A DNA stretch of 64,000 bases, taken from the NCBI GenBank assembly GCA_003577275.1, contig QEVO01000004.1, forward strand, positions 1 to 64,000, written 5' to 3'. Below the pieces are notes generated by a model. The model was not told where the DNA came from. It worked only from the letters and a program-made list of their open reading frames with translations, and did not search any database. This document shows positions 51,013-60,072 of the stretch, piece by piece. Numbering within the stretch: the first letter of the stretch is position 1; every line of letters begins with the position of its first letter. Origin of the DNA: Pseudomonadota bacterium. Lineage in GTDB: Bacteria > Pseudomonadota > Alphaproteobacteria > Sphingomonadales > Govanellaceae. Both the position numbers and the translations under genes were made by a program.

Positions 51013-54000
51013 GTTTCGGCGCGCCCTCGAAAATACCGCGCAAGAAGCCGGGAGTGAGCACCGACAGCGGATTGACCGACACGTCGGGATCATCAAGATC
51101 GCCCGTCACCTGATAGGTGAAGGCGAACAATCCCTCGCCCCTGCCGCCAACGATCAATGTTCCCACCAGCGGCAACTTGCCGAGAATCCGATTGGCGGTA
51201 TAGGCCGGCACCACGTTGCCATGCAATGCCGCCTCGCCCGCCGTTGTGTTGATCTTGCCGTCGATGGTAATGCCGATGGCCGGCCCCCAGGCGCGGGCGC
51301 GCTTGAATTCCATGATGCCATTGGAGAAGGTAAACGGCGTCGTCATCCGCTCGAAGCGAATGCCTTCGCCGCGCAACAAGTCGCTCACGCCGGTGAGCGA
51401 TCCGACGGCCAGAATTTTGGCCAGCACCGGCGCGCGCACGACGCGGAATTCGTGGATCCTGATATCGCCGTTGATCACCTGCGCCGGACCCGGCGGCGTC
51501 ATGGTGCCGGAAAAATCCAGCGTGCCGCCGAGGGCGTCGGAAAACAGACCGATGCCGCGCACCACCTTGGCGGCATCGTCGGAACGCAAGGTAAAACGCC
51601 GCAGCGACGCCGCCTGATCGCCGGCCGTCGCCGGCGGATTGAGCGCAAAGTCAACGCTGCCGCCGCCGACGATCTTGCCGGCGCCAACACTTTTTCCCCA
51701 TTGGCCATCAGCGAACCGCGCCGTTACCGTGACATCCTGGAGCGCCGTATCATGGAGCGCCTTGACCTTCGCCGCCATGACATCAAGGGTGAAGTCCGGC
51801 AGCTCCGGCTTCGCCCCGTCGCTGGCGAAAAGCCGCGATAGAAACGGCTGCGCATCAAACGATGAGGCGGTCACGGCGATGCCGTATGCGCCCGCGTCGC
51901 GGCGCGATGCGGTGGCCGCCAACAGCGTATCGCCTATCTTCAGACTGTCGATGACGATCTCTTCGATGCCCTTGTTGTCGACGACCTTCACCGTGCCGCT
52001 GGCCCGCATGGCCTGGTCTTCATACACCAGATCGCGAATGACCATGGTATCGGCCTTGGTGCGATTGAAGGCAAAGCGCGCCAGTCCCGGCTTGCGCGCT
52101 TCCTTGTTCCAGCCCAACGCCTTGACGCCAGTTTCCGCCGACCAGAAATCGAACGCGCCTTGCCCCCGGCTGATCTTGAAGCCTTGCCCCTGCAATTCCA
52201 GCCGCACCATGACCGGCCCTTTCACCACATCCTCGAACGGCAGCGACAGCACTTTCCAGCCTTCGCCCTCGACCGCGCCGGTCAAAACATAATGCGCCGA
52301 TGGGCCTTTGCCGGGCTTGAAGTTTTCGCGCCAGTCAAGGGCAAACGGCGTGTCGTTGAGCTTGATGTCGCCGCGACCCGTCAATGATTTTGCGTCGACG
52401 GCGAGCTTTAACAAAGGCGAACTTAAATTCACCTCCTTTAATATCTCGCGCGCTTGCAGGTCGCGCACGTCGGCCTTGACCTTGAATTTGACATCATCAA
52501 GCGAGACCGATTTGAGCAAGGGAAAATCAAGTTGTAAGGCGACTGCGCCGCTGCCGGCCAAAGCCGCAGGATTGATGCCATATTTCGAGGTGTAGCCGAG
52601 CGGCTTGTGATCGATCAGGCGCATGATCGCCGGCGCCGATCCTTTAAGCGTCGCCTCGACGTGAGCGGCGGAGCCGCCCTTGGTCTGAAAGCCGCCTAAA
52701 TGAATCTTGCTGCCCGCCGCCGCCACGCCATCGGCGACGCCGCCTTTGACATCAATGTCCAGTTTGTGCAGCGACAGGTGGGCATGGCCCGCGCCGCCGA
52801 CGATGGGCGGCATGGGGCGCAAATAATGCACCAAGAGGTCCTTGAAATCGAATTGGAAGTCGAGAGCGTCGTCGGGCAAGGCGGCGCCATCTTCATGGGG
52901 CGGTATGTTTATAGAGAATTGACCGCGCGTCGCCACGCCGGAGGGAATATTGCGGCTGATCCAATCATGGGCGCCGCGCGACAAGTCTTGCGGCCAATAG
53001 CGCGGTAGAGTGGCGAACGAGATGTTGGCGATGTCGCCATGCATGCGCGCACCGAGCTTGCCGTTCTCGCGCCACATCACGCCATCCGCGGTAATCGTCG
53101 CGCCGGCGAAGCGCACTTCAAGGGATTCGATGGCGAGGGTATCTTTCGCCGGATCGAAGCTCGCCTTATGCGCCAGACGTTCGATCGCCAGTGGTTCGAG
53201 GTAGCGCTCAGGGATGCTCAGCCGACCGGCGCCGGCGCCGATGTCCCAGGAAACGAGGGTGAGCGCCAAGTCGCGGTTGAAAGTCAGCGACACCGTACCG
53301 GTCGCGGGCACGTCGATGCCCCGCAGACGGCCCAAGAGCACCGATGCGCCGGCGATCCGCGACGGATTGAGACCCTCAAACGCCAGATGCAGGAGGCTGG
53401 TCTCGTCGCTCTGTTGGTAGCGGCCGTCCAGCCGCAATGGCACGGCGGCATTCGCCGGTCCGCTGAGCGCTCCCTCGCCCAACAGCTCGATGCCGGCGGC
53501 GGCGCGTTTCAAATCGAAATTCAAGCCGGCGATTTTCCAGGTCTCGTTGCTCTCCGCCTCGCGCAAGGTCAGGGTGGCGTCACGAATGCGCACCCGGCGC
53601 AGGGCGCTGGAGCGATCCCCTTCCGGCGGCAGCAGCAGCCGGATCAGGATCTTGCCGAATGCCGAACCGCCCTGGTCTTGGGCCAGCGCGGCGAAAAGTT
53701 CGCCGTCTCGCCATTCTGCGGCTAGATTGAGCCCGCGCAACTCCAGGGTGCGGGCAGCGATCTCGCCGCGCAGCAACGCCGACAGACTCAAGGTCATCGC
53801 CCCCTCGGGAAGCGCCACCGCCGCGCCACTGTCGGCGGTCATCAGCCGCAAGTTGGTCAGCCGGATTTCCAGCCCCGGCGCGGCGCGCCGCCCGCTGAAG
53901 GAGGGACGCCGCAAGGCCAGCGTCACGTCATCGAATTCAACCTCCGCCGCCGCGCCGCCGACGCTCAGGCTGTCCTTCAGATAAGGTTGTAGAAAGGCGA

Positions 54001-54136
54001 TGGAGAGCGGGCCGAAAGACAGCCGAAGCACCAACAGGCCGGCCGCAACAAACGATACGATACCGGCCCAGATCAGCACCTTCAACGCCAGATGCAACCG
54101 TCGGCCATGGCTTATGGGGGGGCGCTTGGACGCCAT
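50993..54136 (-). CDS. AsmA/YhdP-like (DUF3971) large envelope protein
   Basis: A protein of about 1,047 residues with one N-terminal helix (about 13-35, LKVLIWAGIVSFVAAGLLVL) and a long beta-rich periplasmic part. The layout matches DUF3971/AsmA-like C-terminal proteins, related to YhdP, which in the family act in lipid transport between membranes. The C-terminal segment RVVRAPVLAKILAVGSLTGVSDLL-like (near 900) is typical. ATG 54136 has AGGA 5 nt upstream; ATGs at 54166 and 54184 are alternatives. It is divergent from glnE. Confidence 0.85.
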   Translation of the reverse strand: MASKRPPISHGRRLHLALKVLIWAGIVSFVAAGLLVLRLSFGPLSIAFLQPYLKDSLSVGGAAAEVEFDDVTLALRRPSFSGRRAAPGLEIRLTNLRLMTADSGAAVALPEGAMTLSLSALLRGEIAARTLELRGLNLAAEWRDGELFAALAQDQGGSAFGKILIRLLLPPEGDRSSALRRVRIRDATLTLREAESNETWKIAGLNFDLKRAAAGIELLGEGALSGPANAAVPLRLDGRYQQSDETSLLHLAFEGLNPSRIAGASVLLGRLRGIDVPATGTVSLTFNRDLALTLVSWDIGAGAGRLSIPERYLEPLAIERLAHKASFDPAKDTLAIESLEVRFAGATITADGVMWRENGKLGARMHGDIANISFATLPRYWPQDLSRGAHDWISRNIPSGVATRGQFSINIPPHEDGAALPDDALDFQFDFKDLLVHYLRPMPPIVGGAGHAHLSLHKLDIDVKGGVADGVAAAGSKIHLGGFQTKGGSAAHVEATLKGSAPAIMRLIDHKPLGYTSKYGINPAALAGSGAVALQLDFPLLKSVSLDDVKFKVKADVRDLQAREILKEVNLSSPLLKLAVDAKSLTGRGDIKLNDTPFALDWRENFKPGKGPSAHYVLTGAVEGEGWKVLSLPFEDVVKGPVMVRLELQGQGFKISRGQGAFDFWSAETGVKALGWNKEARKPGLARFAFNRTKADTMVIRDLVYEDQAMRASGTVKVVDNKGIEEIVIDSLKIGDTLLAATASRRDAGAYGIAVTASSFDAQPFLSRLFASDGAKPELPDFTLDVMAAKVKALHDTALQDVTVTARFADGQWGKSVGAGKIVGGGSVDFALNPPATAGDQAASLRRFTLRSDDAAKVVRGIGLFSDALGGTLDFSGTMTPPGPAQVINGDIRIHEFRVVRAPVLAKILAVGSLTGVSDLLRGEGIRFERMTTPFTFSNGIMEFKRARAWGPAIGITIDGKINTTAGEAALHGNVVPAYTANRILGKLPLVGTLIVGGRGEGLFAFTYQVTGDLDDPDVSVNPLSVLTPGFLRGIFEGAPKLEQENP

Positions 54137-54258
54137 CGTTTCCTGCCCTGGCGGATCAGCCGTCATGCCGCCGCTCCATGGCAAGATCGGTTGTGTTCAG
54201 CACCGATCCAGGGCAGATATGGGGTATGGCGTCACTCATAAGGCTACTTGTAGCAGGT

Positions 54259-54532
54259 TTAGGGCCTGTTGACATTCATCACGTGAGCCGCGATGGGAGC
54301 AAAAATGGCCATATGGAAGAAGAAAAGCGAAGAGCGTATCGGCAATACGGTCGAGCTTTTCGACGCGCCAGATGGCCATTTTCGCCCCACCCCAAAAGGG
54401 GCGCGGCGGATTTGGCCATCCAGGGCGTCGCCGGGCTTGCCCGATGCCCCACATCGCGCTTCTCCCGGCTCCTGCTGGGCTGGCCAAATCCGCCAGCGTC
54501 ACGGCCACGCGATGAATGTCAACAGGCCCTAA
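54259..54532. mobile_element. MITE-like element with 22-bp terminal inverted repeats
   Basis: The ends read TTA followed by GGGCCTGTTGACATTCATC on both sides, as perfect inverted repeats, and are flanked by or include a TA pair as expected for insertion at TA. Inside are more inverted repeats: AAAATGGCCAT / ATGGCCATTTT, and GGCGGATTTGGCC / GGCCAAATCCGCC. No transposase ORF fits in 274 bp. It sits between the AsmA-like gene and glnE, its right edge 31 nt before the glnE ATG. Confidence 0.82.
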
Positions 54533-54563
54533 TGTCGGAGCACAGGTTGAAAGACGCGTTGTC

Positions 54564-57515
54564 ATGAGTCGCGGCATCCCCCCCCGCCCCTTCTATCCGG
54601 CCCGTGTGGCGCCGTTGTGGCGGGATTTTTGCGAAGCCGCCGTGAACGCCGGCTTAACCGATCCGGCGGTGCGCCTTGGCGACGGCGAGCGGCGGCTTCT
54701 GGAAGCGATCTTCGGCAACAGCCCCTATCTGACCCGCCTCGCCATTCTACAGCCGGCGTTTACTCTCTCCCTCCTTGCCGATGGCCCCGATTTGGCGCTG
54801 ACGGCGGTTTGCGAGGAGCTCGTCCACCGCGTGCCCGAGGTGACCGATGTAAGCGCCGTGAAAGCGGTGCTGCGAATCGCCAAGCAGAAGGCGGCGCTGG
54901 CGGTGGCACTCGCCGACATCGCCGGCCTCTGGCCGCTGCCACAGATCACCGCCGCCTTGAGCGATTTTGCCGAACTGGCGGTGGACCTGGCGGTGGCGCA
55001 TCTGCTGCGCCACGCCATGCAGAAGGGGGAATTGACGCCGCCGGCGGGCTGCGCCGATGTCCTGGCGCTTAGAGCCGAACCGGACATCGCCAAAGGCTGC
55101 GGCTATTTCGTCCTCGGCATGGGCAAGCTCGGCGCGCGGGAGCTGAATTATTCCAGCGACATCGACCTCATCGTTCTCTACGACAATGAAGTGGCCAGCT
55201 ATATCGGTCCCAAGACGCCGCAGGACTGCTTTATTCGCATCACCCGCGATCTGGCGCAGATCATGCAAGAGCGCACCGGTGATGGTTATGTGTTCCGCAC
55301 CGATCTCAGGCTCCGTCCCGACCCCGGAGCGACGCCGGTGGCGCTGTCGGTGGCGGCGGCGGAAATCTATTACCAAAGCGTCGGCCTCAACTGGGAGCGG
55401 GCGGCGATGATCAAGGCCCGCCCCATCGCCGGCGACCGCGCGGCGGGCGAAGCATTCCTTGACATGCTGACCGGCTTTGTCTGGCGCAAGCACCTCGACT
55501 ACGCCGCCATGGCCGACATCCACGCCATCAAGAACCTCATTCATCAGCACCACCGTCACGGCGCCATCGTGGTCAAGGGCCATGACGTCAAGCTCGGGCG
55601 CGGCGGCATCCGCGAGATAGAATTTTTCGCTCAGATCCAGCAACTGATCGCCGGCGGCCGCGAGCAGGCGCTGCGGGTGCGCGATACCATGACCGCGCTG
55701 ACCGTGCTGCAAAACAGCGGCCGGATCACCGCCGAGGAACGCTGCGATCTGGTGGCCGCCTATGAGTTGTTTCGCACCGTCGAGCATCGCTTGCAGATGA
55801 TCAACGACGATCAGACCCACGTCCTGCCGGCCAGCGAGGAAGGCCTGGAGCACATCGCCGCCTTCCTCGGCTACCAAGACGCGGCGGCGATGGCGGCCGA
55901 TCTCTTGCCCGCCTTTACCCGCGTTCATGGGCTCTACCAGGAGCTTTTGGAACCCAAAGGCGATGGCGAAACCGCGCCGCCGGAAGCGCGCGCCTTCAGC
56001 CCCGCCGCCCCCGATGCCGCGGCGCGCCTTGCCGGCTTAGGCTTTAAGGATGCCGAGCGCATGCGGATGGTGATCGAAGGCTGGCTGTTCGGCCGCTATC
56101 GCGCGCTGAGAACGCCCCGCGCCCGCGCGCTGTTGGAACGGCTGCTGCCTTATCTGTTGGATGCCTTGAGCGATACCGGCGACGCCGACGGCGCGCTGAT
56201 GAAATTCGATGACTTCCTATCGAAACTGCCGTCCGGCGTGCAATTGCTGTCGTTGTTCCAGGCCAATCCCTGGCTCTTGGAACTGGTGGTGGAGATCATG
56301 GGCATCGCGCCGGCGCTGGCGGCTGAGCTTTCTCACCGTCCGGTGCTCCTGGACGCGGTGTTAAGCCCCGACTTTTTCAATCCATTGCCGACCACCGACT
56401 TGTTGCGCCAAAGCTTGGCCGAGGCGCTGGCCCGCGGCCGGGATTTCCAGGACGTGCTCGATCTGGCGCGGGTGTGGGCCAATGAGCAGCGCTTCCGCAT
56501 CGGCGTGCAGCTGTTGCGCGCCACCATCGACGGCAGCGCCGCCGGCGCGGCCATGACCCGCGTCGCCGAGGCGACGCTTCATGAGCTACTGGCGCGCGTG
56601 GAGGCGGATTTCGCGGCCCGCCATGGTCGCATTCCCGGCGGCCGGCTCAGCGTCATCGGCATGGGCAAGCTGGGCGGCGGCGAGCTGACGTTCACCTCCG
56701 ACCTTGACATGATCTTCGTCTACGACGCGCCGGCGGACGCCGCTTCCGATGGACCGCGGTCTTTAAGTCCCAGCCATTATTACGCCCGGCTGTCGCAGGC
56801 CTTCATCAACGCCCTGACCGCCTTGACCGCCGAGGGCCGGCTGTTTGAAGTCGATATGCGGCTGCGTCCCTCGGGCAGCGCCGGGCCGGTGGCGGTGTCA
56901 CTCGTCGCCTTCGACGCCTATCAGCACGCCAGCGCCTGGACCTGGGAGCATATGGCGCTGACCCGGGCGCGGCCCATCGTCGGCGACGCCGCGCTTAATG
57001 AGCGCATCGCCGCCATCATCCGCGACGTGCTGACCAAGCCGCGCGACGAGACGCAACTGCTGCGCGACGTCGCCGACATGCGCCAACGCCTGCGCAAGGA
57101 GTTCGGCACCGGCAACATGTGGTCGGTCAAGCACTGCCCCGGCGGACTGGTGGACGCTGAATTTGTCTGCCAGTACCTGGAATTACGGCACGCTGCGGCG
57201 GCCCCTGAGGTACTCTCCCCCCATACCGCCGACGCCATAGAGCGCCTGACGGCGGCGGGTTTTTTGCGCGCCCATATCGGCGCGCAACTGGCCGAGGACT
57301 ATAAACTCCTTCATCAGGCGCAAAGCGTGGTGCGCCTCTGCGTCGGCGGCGCGTTCGACGAAGAAACGGCGGCAGGCGGCTTGAAGACGGCGCTGGCCAA
57401 GGTCATCGCCGGGGCATCCTTCGAGGAGGTGCGGGACCGCGTGGCGGCGGCGCAGGCGCGCATCGCCGCCCTCCATCGTGATATCATCGACGAACCCGCC
57501 GCTGCGGCATCTTAA
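54564..57515 (+). CDS. glnE: Bifunctional glutamine synthetase adenylyltransferase/adenylyl-removing enzyme
   Basis: A 983-residue enzyme that adds and removes AMP on glutamine synthetase under P-II control. Two nucleotidyltransferase domains are seen: the adenylyl-removing one with GMGKLGARELNYSSDIDL (from residue 185) and the adenylylating one with GMGKLGGGELTFTSDLDM (from residue 699). Its targets glnA and regulator glnB are in the window. MSRGIPPRPF at 54564 is the natural start, lying after a MITE-like element; upstream ATG 54516 lies inside that element. Confidence 0.96.
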   Translation: MSRGIPPRPFYPARVAPLWRDFCEAAVNAGLTDPAVRLGDGERRLLEAIFGNSPYLTRLAILQPAFTLSLLADGPDLALTAVCEELVHRVPEVTDVSAVKAVLRIAKQKAALAVALADIAGLWPLPQITAALSDFAELAVDLAVAHLLRHAMQKGELTPPAGCADVLALRAEPDIAKGCGYFVLGMGKLGARELNYSSDIDLIVLYDNEVASYIGPKTPQDCFIRITRDLAQIMQERTGDGYVFRTDLRLRPDPGATPVALSVAAAEIYYQSVGLNWERAAMIKARPIAGDRAAGEAFLDMLTGFVWRKHLDYAAMADIHAIKNLIHQHHRHGAIVVKGHDVKLGRGGIREIEFFAQIQQLIAGGREQALRVRDTMTALTVLQNSGRITAEERCDLVAAYELFRTVEHRLQMINDDQTHVLPASEEGLEHIAAFLGYQDAAAMAADLLPAFTRVHGLYQELLEPKGDGETAPPEARAFSPAAPDAAARLAGLGFKDAERMRMVIEGWLFGRYRALRTPRARALLERLLPYLLDALSDTGDADGALMKFDDFLSKLPSGVQLLSLFQANPWLLELVVEIMGIAPALAAELSHRPVLLDAVLSPDFFNPLPTTDLLRQSLAEALARGRDFQDVLDLARVWANEQRFRIGVQLLRATIDGSAAGAAMTRVAEATLHELLARVEADFAARHGRIPGGRLSVIGMGKLGGGELTFTSDLDMIFVYDAPADAASDGPRSLSPSHYYARLSQAFINALTALTAEGRLFEVDMRLRPSGSAGPVAVSLVAFDAYQHASAWTWEHMALTRARPIVGDAALNERIAAIIRDVLTKPRDETQLLRDVADMRQRLRKEFGTGNMWSVKHCPGGLVDAEFVCQYLELRHAAAAPEVLSPHTADAIERLTAAGFLRAHIGAQLAEDYKLLHQAQSVVRLCVGGAFDEETAAGGLKTALAKVIAGASFEEVRDRVAAAQARIAALHRDIIDEPAAAAS

Positions 57516-57527
57516 AGGAGGAGCCCC

Positions 57528-57989
57528 ATGCCCGACGTCAACGACAAAGCCCCTGACTTCTCGCTACCCACCGAAAGCGGCGACACCCTGTCCTTGAAGT
57601 CCCTGAAGGGTAAAGCCGTGGTGCTTTATTTCTATCCCAAGGACGACACCCCCGGCTGCACCCAGGAAGCCCTGGGGTTTACCGCGCTGGCCGGAAAATT
57701 CGCCAAGGCCGGCGCGGTAATCGTCGGCGTATCCAAGGATAGCGTCGAGCGGCACCGCAAATTCATCGACAAGCATGACCTTGCCGTCACCCTGGTTTCC
57801 GATGCGGACGGGGCTTTATGCGAAAAATATGGGGTGTGGGTGGAAAAGAGCCTTTATGGCCGCAAGTACATAGGTATCGAGCGCGCCACCTTCCTGATCG
57901 ACGGCAAGGGCGTCATCCGCCAGATCTGGCGCAAGGTGAAGGTCAAGGGCCACGCCGAGGAAGTGCTGGCGGCGGTCAAGACGCTGTGA
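57528..57989 (+). CDS. bcp: Thioredoxin-dependent thiol peroxidase (BCP/PrxQ type)
   Basis: A 153-residue peroxiredoxin that reduces hydroperoxides. The peroxidatic cysteine is Cys44 in the motif PKDDTPGCTQEA. The usual nearby resolving cysteine five residues later is replaced (TPGCTQEAL), so it is a 1-Cys variant or uses another thiol such as Cys97. It starts 12 nt after glnE with AAAGGAGGA upstream, so the two are probably co-transcribed. Confidence 0.94.
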   Translation: MPDVNDKAPDFSLPTESGDTLSLKSLKGKAVVLYFYPKDDTPGCTQEALGFTALAGKFAKAGAVIVGVSKDSVERHRKFIDKHDLAVTLVSDADGALCEKYGVWVEKSLYGRKYIGIERATFLIDGKGVIRQIWRKVKVKGHAEEVLAAVKTL

Positions 57990-58224
57990 CGGCGAATCGG
58001 TTCTCCATCCAAGCATTAACCATGTTGAGCGCGATCGAAGCCGGGCGACGGTCTCTATCAATTTAGGTGTTATTTTAGAAAATGATTTTATATTAAATGG
58101 TTGTAAGAAGTTTATGTTAAATTACTTTAATTTTTTCCAATTGTGGATTGATCTCTCGCGGGGCAAAAGATTAATTTCCTAACCTTTAAATTAACCAATA
58201 ATTAACCGCGACGTCCGATAAAGG
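57990..58224. other. AT-rich intergenic region before the M23-bactofilin pair
   Basis: The part from about 58065 to 58205 is strikingly AT-rich against the GC-rich surroundings. It holds several TTAA sequences, including a CtrA-like box at 58191-58205 and TTAACCAT at 58016-58023. It likely holds the promoter of the M23-bactofilin genes. No gene is seen in it. Confidence 0.6.
58191..58205. promoter_or_regulatory. CtrA-like binding site
   Basis: TTAACCAATAATTAA matches the CtrA consensus TTAA-N7-TTAA exactly, with CC following both halves. It stands about 85-140 nt before the plausible starts of the M23 peptidase gene. CtrA controls cell-cycle, polar and flagellar genes in alphaproteobacteria. 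Confidence 0.6.
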
Positions 58225-58287
58225 ATGGCATCAACAGTAAAACGGCGAGTCCCCGGACTTTGCTGTTGCATTGACTCCCGCCTTGGG

Positions 58288-59529
58288 ATGAAATGCGCCC
58301 GGGGTTCTCGACAAGATAAGGACGCGAAGGCTGTGTCTCGCCACCCGGCGATCAGAGACGTCGTACGACGGCTGCGCCATAGGTATTTCCCGGAAAGGCA
58401 ATTGTACTTCCGGGCCAATGGCGTCGTGCGCTTCATCTCCTTCACCCCGCGCATGCAAATGACCGGCGCCGCCGCGGCCTCTGCCTTTCTGCTGTGGGTC
58501 GCCTTCGCCACGTTCAACGTCCTCGCCCATGACGAAATCATGGCCGCCAAGGATCGCCGCATCGCCGAAATATCCCGCTCTTATGATGAGCTGGATGCCT
58601 CCATGCGCCGTCTGCAACAGGAGGTGGCGTTAACTGCAGAGCGGCTTAAAGAACGGCAGAACTATTTACGCCGCTTCATGACCGAGGACAGCGCCGCCGC
58701 AACCGACGGCCAAGCCGCCGAGGACGAGGGAAAATCCCGCCGTCTGTCGTGGACGCGCTCATGGGATAATTTCTCGCTGCGTTCCTTGAAAAATGAACTT
58801 GACGCCCTGGATGGCCAGCAGCGCGACATCGCCGGCCATCTCTTGGGTTTGACCAACGAGACCATCGCCTCCCTGGATGCGGCGCTCAAAGGCGCAGGGT
58901 TATCGAAAGACACCCTGCTGGCGGCGGTGGAGACGTCCCCCTCCCTGGGCTCGGGTGGTCCTTATATCGCCGCCGGCCAGGGGCCTGACGATGGCGACAC
59001 GGTGCTGTCCGAGCCTGCCTCGCCGGCCGATCCCTTCGCCGAGCTGTTGTTGCGGCGCAGCGAGCTGGAGCTATTGAACCAAATTTTGACCAACGCCCCG
59101 TTCGATATGCCGGTGGAGAATTATTATATCTCCAGCCGCTATGGCCGGCGCAGTGATCCCCTAACCCATCGCGGCGCGGTGCATTACGGCATCGACATGG
59201 CGGGCTGGTGGAACAGCCCCATTCACGCCACCGCCGACGGCAAGGTGACGCGGGCCGGCCGCAACGGCGCTTACGGCAATTATGTCGAGATCGATCACGG
59301 CAACGGTTTTCGCACCCGCTATGGTCATTTAAGCAAGATCAAGGTGAAAGCCGGTCAGCGCTTGGAGCGCGGCGATGTCGTCGGGCTGATGGGCAGCACC
59401 GGCCGCAGCACCGGCACCCACCTGCATTATGAAATCTGGTTCGCCAAACGCCCGCTCAACCCGCTCAACTTCTTTAAGGCAGCAGACGATGTTCGGAAAA
59501 TCCAATACGCCAACTCCCGCTCCGGTTAA
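58288..59529 (+). CDS. M23-family (LytM) metallopeptidase
   Basis: A protein of about 413 residues: basic N-terminus, one membrane helix (about residues 56-77), a coiled-coil periplasmic region, and a C-terminal LytM domain. The zinc and catalytic residues are His299 and Asp303 (HYGID) and His378/His380 (HLHYE), all intact, so it should cut peptidoglycan cross-links. ATG 58288 is tentative: GTG 58333 is another candidate, and ATG 58225 has poor spacing. Its end overlaps the bactofilin start by 41 nt. Confidence 0.88.
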   Translation: MKCARGSRQDKDAKAVSRHPAIRDVVRRLRHRYFPERQLYFRANGVVRFISFTPRMQMTGAAAASAFLLWVAFATFNVLAHDEIMAAKDRRIAEISRSYDELDASMRRLQQEVALTAERLKERQNYLRRFMTEDSAAATDGQAAEDEGKSRRLSWTRSWDNFSLRSLKNELDALDGQQRDIAGHLLGLTNETIASLDAALKGAGLSKDTLLAAVETSPSLGSGGPYIAAGQGPDDGDTVLSEPASPADPFAELLLRRSELELLNQILTNAPFDMPVENYYISSRYGRRSDPLTHRGAVHYGIDMAGWWNSPIHATADGKVTRAGRNGAYGNYVEIDHGNGFRTRYGHLSKIKVKAGQRLERGDVVGLMGSTGRSTGTHLHYEIWFAKRPLNPLNFFKAADDVRKIQYANSRSG

Positions 59530-59962
59530 CAAGACGCTGCGGCCGACGCTCGCAACCGGCGCGCCCTCACTCATCGCGGCGGACGTGCGCATTACCGGCA
59601 ATATGATCGCCAAGGGGGAAATTCAGCTCGACGGCATCGTTGAGGGCGACGTTCGCGCCGATACCCTGATCGTCGGCGACAGCGGCGCCATCAAGGGCGC
59701 GGTCAGCGCCGATACAGTCACCGTTCGCGGCGTGGTCGAGGGACAGATCCGCTGCCGCTCGGTGCGGCTGGAAAAAACCGCCCGCGTCAAGGGTGACGTG
59801 TGGCATGAGACGGTAAGCGTCGAAGCCGGCGCGATGATCGAAGGCCACTTCGTGCACACGCAACACAACAACGATAAAATCGCCAAGGTGGTGGGCGATA
59901 TTTCAGATCACGCCAAAAAGCCTGCTGCAGTGGTCAACGGCGCGAGCGTGAGCGCTTCATAA
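59489..59962 (+). CDS. Bactofilin
   Basis: A 157-residue polymer-forming cytoskeletal protein (DUF583). A polar, Pro-containing N-terminus precedes a right-handed beta-helix from about residue 28 to 125, with repeats such as IAKGEIQLDGIVEGDV and GDSGAIKGAVSADTV, then a polar tail. ATG 59489 has AAGG 9 nt upstream and lies inside the end of the M23 gene. Bactofilins commonly position cell-wall hydrolases or synthases, and pairing with an M23 peptidase is a known arrangement. Confidence 0.93.
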   Translation: MFGKSNTPTPAPVNKTLRPTLATGAPSLIAADVRITGNMIAKGEIQLDGIVEGDVRADTLIVGDSGAIKGAVSADTVTVRGVVEGQIRCRSVRLEKTARVKGDVWHETVSVEAGAMIEGHFVHTQHNNDKIAKVVGDISDHAKKPAAVVNGASVSAS

Positions 59963-59970
59963 GCGCATCT

Positions 59971-60061
59971 CGTCATCGCGAGCCGCCGCCAGGCGGCGTG
60001 GCGATCCAGGATTTGTTATGTATCTGGATCGCTTCAGTCGCTATCGCTCCTTCGCGATGAC
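59971..60061. repeat. Palindromic repeat (CGTCATCGCGAG family)
   Basis: The ends CGTCATCGCGA and TCGCGATGAC are inverted repeats, and inside GCGATCCAG / CTGGATCGC are inverted too, with GCCGCC-AGGCGGC near the left end. It lies between bactofilin and the end of prfB, where it may terminate both. Confidence 0.65.
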
Positions 60062-60072
60062 AAATCTGCCTC

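Noticed and set aside
54236-54577. Minus-strand ORF within the MITE-like element, and 54293-54532 on plus
   Set aside because: They follow the palindromic structure of the element, have no transposase motif, and end at its borders.
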